Source of the DNA: Treponema sp. UBA4319
Lineage (GTDB): Bacteria; Spirochaetota; Spirochaetia; Treponematales; Treponemataceae
Reading direction: 5' to 3'
Assembly (NCBI GenBank): GCA_002393865.1
Contig: DGUD01000092.1
Span: forward strand, 1 to 8,161
DNA length: 8,161 nt
The translations under genes and the position numbers were made by a program. Positions 1 through 4,212 of this stretch are shown one piece after another. Under the pieces are notes generated by a model that worked only from the letters and a program-made list of their open reading frames with translations, was not told the origin of the DNA and ran no database searches. Each line of letters begins with the position of its first letter. The first letter of the stretch is position 1.

Positions 1-282
1 GCCTTTGATGCCGGGATTTACGATGCGGCGTGGCTCGGCGACGAAAAGCTGTGGCGCTTCTCGGCGCTGGAGAAAATAGGGATAGCGTTGTCCCGCGAGC
101 ACTTTGCCGGCATGCGGCAGGTAATCGAGGGTGCCGTCGCGGACACTGTCCTTGCGGAAGGCAGAAAAGAAATCCGCGAGCAGGCATGGATGTTCCGTGG
201 CGACAGCGCCCGTCTGATTGCGGATGCCCTGATCGCAAAGCAGTCTGAGCTTGCGGGCGGTGCCTGCAGCCCTGTTTCCTAA
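1..282 (+). CDS. 3' end of an unrecognised protein, possibly a glycosyl/glycerophosphotransferase
   Basis: An open frame enters from the left edge and ends at TAA (280-282), leaving 93 C-terminal residues; the start is outside the window. The visible part looks soluble and mostly alpha-helical. It contains EKIGIALSREHFAGMRQVIE and then REQAWMFRGDSARLIADALI. A tail with a Trp, then a Gly and a terminal 'ADALI'-type helix resembles the C-terminal helix of GT-B fold enzymes such as CDP-glycerol glycerophosphotransferases. This is a weak pattern memory, not a motif match. No catalytic motif is visible because that part would lie upstream. The next gene starts 27 nt after the stop and appears to have its own promoter, so co-transcription is not required. 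Codon use resembles the downstream genes. That it is a real coding frame is well supported; its function is not. Confidence 0.6.
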   Translation, partial: AFDAGIYDAAWLGDEKLWRFSALEKIGIALSREHFAGMRQVIEGAVADTVLAEGRKEIREQAWMFRGDSARLIADALIAKQSELAGGACSPVS

Positions 283-294
283 ACAAAGAAAATA

Positions 295-303
295 TGCTAT
301 CAT
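295..303 (+). promoter_or_regulatory. Putative extended -10 promoter for the rRNA methyltransferase operon
   Basis: TGCTATCAT fits an extended -10 element (TGn plus TATCAT at 298-303). There is no good -35 at the right distance, as is common for extended -10 promoters. Transcription would start about 7 nt downstream, at or next to the ATG at 310. No Shine-Dalgarno is visible between this element and the ATG, so the message would be leaderless. The spacing match is seen directly; promoter activity is inferred. Confidence 0.35.
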
Positions 304-309
304 CAGCCC

Positions 310-1563
310 ATGAACGAGTTTCCACGTGTCTTACTGAAAGCAAAAGAAGAGCATGAGATTGCCCAGGGCTTCCCCTGGGTCTTTGATAACGAGATTGCGA
401 GCATCAAGTGGCTTGCCTCCGACGGAAGCGGGGTCAAGAACACGCCGCTTGCCGACTGCCCGGTGCAGGACGGCAGCACGGTGGAGGTCTGCGCGCATTC
501 GGGGGCTTTCCTTGGCAGCGGCATCCTGAACCGGCGCTCCCGCATAGCAGTGCGGATGATAGGCTCCGCGCACGCCGATCAGATTATGGCTGATACAAAG
601 GCATACTGGTCAAAGCTTGTGCGCAATGCCGTGAATATCCGCCGCATCCATTACAGCGAGAGCGACAGCTGCCGCCTTATATTTGCGGAGGCTGATTTTA
701 TCCCCGGTCTGATTGTGGAGCGTTATGTCACGGATACCGCTGTCTATCTCGTCGTGCAGTTCCTTTCCCTTGCCTGCGAGACCTTCCGCGAAGAAATCCT
801 CGCTGCCCTGCGGGATTCCTGCGACCCGTGCTTTATCTACGAGCGGAGCGATGCTTCCGTCCGCGAGAAAGAGGGGCTGCCACAAAAGGCCGGCTGGATT
901 GGCAAGGCGGGGGAAGAAGTCATAACGATTACGGAGAACGGCATCCGCCTTTCAGTGGACATCGCGCACGGCCAGAAGACCGGCTACTTCCTTGACCAGA
1001 AATGGAACCGCGCGGCAATCATGCGATTCTGCCACGGAAAACGCGTCCTTGACACCTTTACGCACACCGGCGCCTTCGGGCTGAATGCCGTTGCGGGCGG
1101 CGCGCGCGAGGTTATCAGCGTGGATATCTCTCCTGAGGCAGTGGAGATGGTGGAGCGGAACATCGCGCTCAACGGGGCTGGCGGGCGGATGCAGGCAAAA
1201 TGCGCCGACGTCTTTGACCTGCTGCGCCAGTACGAGGCGGCCGGGGAGAAATTCGACGTGATTATCCTTGATCCTCCTGCCTTCACCAAAAGCGCAAAGC
1301 TTATCCAGAAGGCCTATGGCGGCTACAAGGAGATAAACCTCCGCGCGATGCGGCTGCTGAACGAGGGCGGCATCCTTGTCACCTGCTCCTGTTCCTCTTA
1401 TTTTGATGAGACCACGTTCTATTCCATGCTCATGCATGCCGCGCGGGACAGCCACCGCCGCGTGCAGGTGCTCCAGAAGCGCGGGGCCGGGGCGGATCAC
1501 CCGGTGCTGCTCGGCTATCCCAAAAGCGAGTACCTGAAGTGCGCGCTCTGCCGGGTGCTGTAG
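310..1563 (+). CDS. rlmI: RlmI-like 23S rRNA (cytosine-C5) methyltransferase, class I SAM-dependent
   Basis: The 417-residue protein has the RlmI/YccW layout. An N-terminal PUA-type RNA-binding domain spans about 6-85 (RVLLKAKEEHEIAQGFPWVF at the start). A linker domain follows, with IPGLIVERY at 131-139, and then a Rossmann methyltransferase domain. Visible motifs are GYFLDQKWNR (225-234), the SAM-binding DTFTHTGAF (248-256), the acidic ribose-binding VDIS (271-274), DPPAF (321-325) and TCSCSSYF (358-365), whose cysteines are candidates for the catalytic nucleophile. The tail DHPVLLGYPKSEYLK (396-410) is typical of the family. E. coli RlmI makes m5C1962 in 23S rRNA; the same target is inferred, not shown. 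The PUA domain carries a short extra loop at about 36-52. The ATG at 310 begins just before the first conserved PUA residues but has no Shine-Dalgarno. miaA follows after 10 nt, making a translation-related RNA-modification operon. Family assignment is firm; the exact rRNA position is less so. Confidence 0.88.
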   Translation: MNEFPRVLLKAKEEHEIAQGFPWVFDNEIASIKWLASDGSGVKNTPLADCPVQDGSTVEVCAHSGAFLGSGILNRRSRIAVRMIGSAHADQIMADTKAYWSKLVRNAVNIRRIHYSESDSCRLIFAEADFIPGLIVERYVTDTAVYLVVQFLSLACETFREEILAALRDSCDPCFIYERSDASVREKEGLPQKAGWIGKAGEEVITITENGIRLSVDIAHGQKTGYFLDQKWNRAAIMRFCHGKRVLDTFTHTGAFGLNAVAGGAREVISVDISPEAVEMVERNIALNGAGGRMQAKCADVFDLLRQYEAAGEKFDVIILDPPAFTKSAKLIQKAYGGYKEINLRAMRLLNEGGILVTCSCSSYFDETTFYSMLMHAARDSHRRVQVLQKRGAGADHPVLLGYPKSEYLKCALCRVL

Positions 1564-1573
1564 CGGAGCTGCC

Positions 1574-2554
1574 ATGGCCGGAGGGTATAACTGCGTGGTT
1601 CTGCTTGGCCCCACTGCGGTCGGTAAAACCGCGCTCGGTGTGCAGATTGCCCGCCATTACGGATGGGACATTATTTCCGCTGACAGCAGGCAGGTATACA
1701 AGGGGTTGGATTTGGGCAGCGGCAAAGACCTTGCGGACTATACGCTGCATGAGACGCTTCCTGACGGTAGCGTGCGGGACGTGCAGATTCCCTACCACCT
1801 GATTGATGTCACGACACTGGACGACGAATACAATGTGTTCAGCTTTCAGCGGGACTTCTACGCGCTGTTCCGCTCGTGCGCCGCACGGCATGCCATGCCC
1901 TTTGTTGTGGGCGGAACGGGCATGTACCTTGACGCGATTATCCGCGGCTACAATTTTGTGCCGGTGCCGGAAAACGCCGGGCTCCGCCAGCAGCTTGCGG
2001 GCAAATCGATGGAGGAATTGGGGGCGCTGCTGCTTGCCCTGCGCCCGAATCTGCACAACAAGAGCGACCTCCGCGACCGGGAGCGGCTGATCCGCGCGAT
2101 AGAAATCCAGACCTTTATGCAGGGCGAGGCATACCGGCAGCAGCGCGTGCAGGAGCCGCTCCGTCCGGAGGTGCAGGCCTTTGTGCTGGGAACGACAATC
2201 CCCAGGGATATCCTGCGGGAAAATATCGCGCGCAGGCTAAAGGAGCGCATGGATGCCGGAATGGTGGATGAGGTTCAGTCCCTGCACGACGCGGGCTATT
2301 CGTGGGAACGGCTGGAAAAACTCGGGCTGGAATATAGGTTTGTGAGCGAGTATCTTGAAGGAAAAATCGGGAGCGTCGAAGACTTGTCCGGGCAGCTTTG
2401 CCATGCAATCTGCCAGTTTGCCAAGCGCCAGGAAACGTGGTTCCGGGGGATGGAGCGCAAAGGTGTCACCATACACTGGCTTCCGCCCGTGACGGACAGA
2501 GAGACCAGGTATGATGCCGCCTTGCGACTGATTGACCGTGCGCTGGAGCCCTGA
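1574..2554 (+). CDS. miaA: tRNA dimethylallyltransferase MiaA (isopentenyl-tRNA transferase)
   Basis: MiaA transfers dimethylallyl from DMAPP to N6 of A37 in tRNAs reading UNN codons. The 326-residue length is normal. Visible are the P-loop GPTAVGKT (12-19), DSRQVYKGLDLGSGK (37-51) in place of the usual DSRQ(I/V)Y(R/K)xMDIGTAK, the HLID segment (75-78), GGTGMYLDAI (113-122), DRERLIRAIE (168-177), DAGMVDEV (227-234), GLEYR (251-255) and FAKRQETWFR (282-291). The GSGKDL stretch and the later EYNVFSFQRDFY match, from memory, the variant MiaA branch seen in Bacteroidetes and spirochaetes. The core catalytic and tRNA-binding motifs are intact, so activity is expected. The ATG at 1574 follows GGAG at 1564-1567 by 6 nt and begins six residues before the beta strand leading into the P-loop. 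It lies 10 nt after the methyltransferase stop and is probably co-transcribed with it. Confidence 0.96.
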   Translation: MAGGYNCVVLLGPTAVGKTALGVQIARHYGWDIISADSRQVYKGLDLGSGKDLADYTLHETLPDGSVRDVQIPYHLIDVTTLDDEYNVFSFQRDFYALFRSCAARHAMPFVVGGTGMYLDAIIRGYNFVPVPENAGLRQQLAGKSMEELGALLLALRPNLHNKSDLRDRERLIRAIEIQTFMQGEAYRQQRVQEPLRPEVQAFVLGTTIPRDILRENIARRLKERMDAGMVDEVQSLHDAGYSWERLEKLGLEYRFVSEYLEGKIGSVEDLSGQLCHAICQFAKRQETWFRGMERKGVTIHWLPPVTDRETRYDAALRLIDRALEP

Positions 2555-2563
2555 GGCTTCAGG
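2550..2563. terminator. Short hairpin spanning both convergent stop codons
   Basis: CCTGA (2550-2554) pairs perfectly with TCAGG (2559-2563) across a GGCT loop. The left arm contains the miaA TGA and the right arm contains the opposing gene's TGA (read as TCA on +). The stem has only 5 bp and no T-tract follows on either strand, so at best it is a weak terminator or mRNA 3' end structure. Confidence 0.22.
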
Positions 2564-2780
2564 CATTTACCGCTGTTTTGTCGGCAGGCGTATTCATTTT
2601 GGTGAGGTAGCCTGTGCGGATGCAGCTGTCAAAGAGCGTCTTTGAGATGTAGTCTGTAGTCACGTCATTGTATCCGTCTTTGTCACGGACAATGCGCACG
2701 ACATATCCGTCATCCATCTCGCGCACGATGGTCATATAATCAGTTGATTTTCCGATGCTTTTTAAAGTATAGCTTCCCAT
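2559..2780 (-). CDS. Small hypothetical protein, 73 residues
   Basis: No family was recognised. The protein starts MGSYTLKSIG and contains TDYMTIVREMDDGYVVRIVR and then DYISKTLFDSCIRTGYLTKM. The middle suggests a short beta-meander, since alternating hydrophobic strands are separated by acidic turns, followed by one helix. There is no signal peptide or membrane segment, so it is probably cytoplasmic. A much longer frame continues upstream, but the ATG at 2778-2780 is chosen because a strong AAGGAG (2787-2792) sits 6 nt before it. The upstream part would run antisense through the TatD gene in low-complexity Arg/Pro-rich sequence. The gene is convergent with miaA (4 nt between stops) and divergent from tatD. 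The ideal ribosome binding site and normal protein composition argue that it is real. Function unknown. Confidence 0.72.
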   Translation of the reverse strand: MGSYTLKSIGKSTDYMTIVREMDDGYVVRIVRDKDGYNDVTTDYISKTLFDSCIRTGYLTKMNTPADKTAVNA

Positions 2781-2786
2781 TTGTAA

Positions 2787-2792
2787 CTCCTT
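2787..2792 (-). promoter_or_regulatory. Strong Shine-Dalgarno that fixes the start of the 73-residue protein
   Basis: AAGGAG on the minus strand lies 6 nt before ATG 2780. This favours that ATG over the in-frame ATG six codons upstream (2798), which has no comparable site. No convincing -35/-10 pair was found for this gene in the 102 nt between it and tatD. Confidence 0.7.
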
Positions 2793-2867
2793 ACCCATTT
2801 GTGCATAAAAAGTTCTTGTACTTATATGTTCGGTATCTGGGAGGAAGGGTTTAGCAGTTTTTTCCGC

Positions 2868-2879
2868 AGGAGGAGGAGG
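2868..2879 (+). promoter_or_regulatory. Extended (AGG)4 Shine-Dalgarno for the TatD-family gene
   Basis: Four tandem AGG triplets give several overlapping anti-Shine-Dalgarno registers. Those at 2871-2876 and 2874-2879 are each 6 nt before one of the tandem GTG codons at 2883 and 2886. This decides the start region but cannot separate the two GTGs. It also argues against the ATG at 2826, which would translate through the site as a run of arginines. Confidence 0.65.
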
Positions 2880-2882
2880 CCG

Positions 2883-3638
2883 GTGGTGTATTATGACGCT
2901 CATTTTCATATCGCGCAGTGCTCGTATGCGGCTGCGGCGGGGGCAAGCTGCGCCCAGAGCCCGGAGGAATTCCTGCGGCAGGAGGCGCTTGCCGCGTCCA
3001 GCCCGTTCCGCGTGTGCTGCCTGTTCGGCATACACCCCCAGGATGCCGCGGCCGGGCAGCAGCTTCTGCGGCGGAACGCGGCGTTTCTGGAGCAGCTGCT
3101 CAGGGAACGGCGTATCTGCGGCATAGGGGAGTGCGGACTTGATTTTTTTACGGAGGAACTGAAGGCCGCCCGCGCCCTGCAGGAAGAGGCGTGGCATATT
3201 TCTCTGGGGCTTGCCGCTTCATACGGGATGCCGCTGCTTGTCCACGACCGCAAGGCGCTCGACGAGCTGTTCCGTGACAGCCGGGAGCTGGCGCGCCTGC
3301 CCTCCGTGATATTCCACGCCTTTCCCTTCGGCGCGCGGGAAGCCTTGGCATTGCTGGCGCACGGCGTGAACGCCTATTTTTCTTTCGGGGCGGCGCTGCT
3401 GCGTGGCAGCCGGAAGGCGGAGGACTGCGTGCGCTCGCTGCCTGCCGCCCGCATACTGATGGAGACCGACGCCCCGTTCCAGCCGTTCCGCGACGAATCC
3501 TTTGCCCCGCCGGAACGCATACGCGCCGTATACGAGCGCGCTGCTGCAATCAGGGCTGTGTCTGCCGGGGAATGGGCGCTGTGGATGGAGAAGAATTTCT
3601 GCGGGGCGTTCTTGAGCGGAGCTGCTTCCCCCGCCTGA
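2883..3638 (+). CDS. TatD-family metal-dependent hydrolase (putative DNase)
   Basis: TatD proteins are cytoplasmic TIM-barrel metalloenzymes with nuclease activity in studied members. From the GTG at 2883 the protein is 251 residues, near the usual 250-265. The metal ligands are present in order: HFH (7-9), GIHP (49-52), the Glu of GECGLDFF (82-89), His121 in PLLVHDRKA, His145 in VIFHAFPFG and the Asp of ETDAP (194-198). Sequence between motifs is divergent and rich in Ala, Arg and Leu. The normally Cys-containing FHCFxG motif reads FHAFPFG, but no metal ligand is lost. GTG at 2883 or 2886 both fit; an upstream ATG (2826) is rejected because TatD proteins begin just before the HxH motif. The gene converges on the Hpt gene. 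It is a single-gene unit, with no tRNA synthetase or kinase neighbour of the kind often found beside tatD genes. The substrate is unknown. Confidence 0.85.
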   Translation: MVYYDAHFHIAQCSYAAAAGASCAQSPEEFLRQEALAASSPFRVCCLFGIHPQDAAAGQQLLRRNAAFLEQLLRERRICGIGECGLDFFTEELKAARALQEEAWHISLGLAASYGMPLLVHDRKALDELFRDSRELARLPSVIFHAFPFGAREALALLAHGVNAYFSFGAALLRGSRKAEDCVRSLPAARILMETDAPFQPFRDESFAPPERIRAVYERAAAIRAVSAGEWALWMEKNFCGAFLSGAASPA

Positions 3639-3658
3639 GCGTATCAGGAAAGCGGGGG
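3628..3658. terminator. GC-rich hairpin between convergent tatD and hpt genes
   Basis: CCCCCGC (3628-3634) pairs with GCGGGGG (3652-3658). Inside it CTGA (3635-3638) pairs with TCAG (3644-3647), leaving loop GCGTA and a one-sided bulge GAAA (3648-3651). The left arm includes the last tatD codons and its TGA. There is no T-tract on either strand, so it would be a non-canonical or Rho-assisted terminator for either gene, or a 3'-end stabiliser. Confidence 0.4.
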
Positions 3659-3681
3659 GGCCGCCACCGCAGTGTGCGCCG

Positions 3682-4032
3682 TCACAGGATTTCCAGGGAG
3701 TCCTGTATGGCTTCCGCCGTCAGCTGGTAATCCGCGATGAACGCCTTGTTCAGCTGGGGGATATTGCCCGTAGTCTTCTTGCGCAGCACATCCTCCAGCG
3801 CCTGCCCGGATTTCGCGAGCTTTTCTGCGCCGAGCTGCCGGGCGGCGCCTTTGTAGTAATGCACGTATTTGGCGGCTTCCGTGCTGTCCTCTTTTGCCTC
3901 AAGGCTGAGTAGCCGGGCTTCATCAAAGGGGGCGTCGTTCAGGAATGCGTTCAGCAGGTCAAGGAGCAGGGCTTTTTCACCGCCAATCATCTCCAGGGCC
4001 GCTTCCAGATTCAAAATTTCTGCTTCGGGCAT
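3682..4032 (-). CDS. Stand-alone histidine phosphotransfer (Hpt) domain protein
   Basis: The 116-residue protein is almost entirely one Hpt domain. These four-helix-bundle proteins carry phosphate on a histidine between response-regulator receiver domains or from hybrid kinases. The signature VHYYKGAARQLGAEKLA (57-73) fits HxxKGxxxxLGxxxL, with His58 as the phosphoacceptor and Lys61 and Gly62 conserved. The first helix pair (NLEAALEMIGGEKALLLDLL, 8-27) has the typical GG(D/E)xxLLxxLL pattern. There is no transmembrane segment and no fused kinase or receiver, so it should be a soluble cytoplasmic shuttle. No kinase or response regulator is in the window, so the partners are unknown. A near-consensus promoter ends 5 nt before its ATG, which predicts a leaderless message. 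It diverges from the signal peptidase gene and converges on tatD. Confidence 0.85.
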   Translation of the reverse strand: MPEAEILNLEAALEMIGGEKALLLDLLNAFLNDAPFDEARLLSLEAKEDSTEAAKYVHYYKGAARQLGAEKLAKSGQALEDVLRKKTTGNIPQLNKAFIADYQLTAEAIQDSLEIL

Positions 4033-4037
4033 ACCGC

Positions 4038-4066
4038 ATTATAAAAGCCCCGCTGCGTTTAGTCAA
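4038..4066 (-). promoter_or_regulatory. Near-consensus sigma-70 promoter of the Hpt gene (leaderless arrangement)
   Basis: On the minus strand TTGACT (4061-4066), a 17-nt spacer and a perfect TATAAT (4038-4043) are followed by GCGGT and then the ATG at 4032. The expected start of transcription, 6-7 nt after the -10, falls on the first bases of the ATG. There is no room for a Shine-Dalgarno. Confidence 0.8.
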
Positions 4067-4119
4067 CCAAGCCCGTGGCGGCAAGGTTCGTTGATTCCCG
4101 TATTGGCTCATATTTTGAC

Positions 4120-4148
4120 TTGATAGCGTAGCGCTGAATCGCTATACT
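4120..4148 (+). promoter_or_regulatory. Sigma-70 promoter of the signal peptidase gene
   Basis: TTGATA (4120-4125), a 17-nt spacer and TATACT (4143-4148) make a strong promoter. Transcription should begin near 4155, giving a leader of about 58 nt. A TTGACT at 4115-4120 overlaps the -35, but its 22-nt spacing is too long. The two divergent -35 elements (4066 and 4120) are about 53 nt apart, enough for one regulator to act on both; no clear operator palindrome was seen between them. Confidence 0.75.
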
Positions 4149-4161
4149 GTAGGCGGGTCGC

Positions 4162-4189
4162 TTCCGGAAGCCCTGACTGACTTCCGGAA
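4162..4189 (+). promoter_or_regulatory. Leader hairpin upstream of the signal peptidase ribosome binding site
   Basis: TTCCGGAAG (4162-4170) pairs perfectly with CTTCCGGAA (4181-4189) around loop CCCTGACTGA. With transcription starting near 4155, the hairpin fills most of the leader. A competing pairing, CCTGA (4172-4176) with TCAGG (4195-4199), would use the loop and cover the first bases of the Shine-Dalgarno AGGAG (4197-4201). It may stabilise the 5' end, modulate translation or act as an operator. Each arm contains the palindrome TTCCGGAA, so a DNA-binding protein could also recognise it as a direct repeat spaced 19 nt apart. Confidence 0.5.
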
Positions 4190-4196
4190 CTGGCTC

Positions 4197-4212
4197 AGGA
4201 GTTTTTTTTCCG
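4197..4212 (+). promoter_or_regulatory. Shine-Dalgarno with T8 tract before the signal peptidase start
   Basis: AGGAG (4197-4201) is followed by eight Ts (4202-4209) and CCG before ATG 4213. The 11-nt spacing is longer than the usual 5-9. Slippage in the T tract would alter that spacing and hence translation efficiency. Confidence 0.55.

Noticed and set aside
952..2056. Two overlapping minus-strand frames of about 210-220 codons antisense to rlmI and miaA
   Set aside because: Motif-free shadows of two genes with intact catalytic motifs on the + strand.
2799..2882. Upstream in-frame starts for TatD (2799 and 2826)
   Set aside because: They add residues including a run of arginines encoded by the Shine-Dalgarno itself. 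TatD proteins begin just before the HxH motif.
2781..3197. N-terminal extension of the 73-residue minus-strand gene to 3197
   Set aside because: It would run antisense through the tatD coding sequence and its ribosome binding site, has biased Arg/Pro composition, and bypasses the ideal AAGGAG before 2780.
3654..3660. Seven-G tract as a phase-variable switch
   Set aside because: It lies downstream of both convergent genes and forms part of a hairpin arm, so length change would not alter a frame or a promoter.
4115..4148. TTGACT at 4115-4120 as the lepB -35
   Set aside because: Its 22-nt spacing to TATACT is too long. TTGATA at 4120-4125 has exactly 17 nt.
4162..4209. lepB leader hairpin plus T8 as an intrinsic terminator or attenuator
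   Set aside because: The T tract begins 12 nt after the stem, too far for a classical terminator, and the Shine-Dalgarno lies between them.
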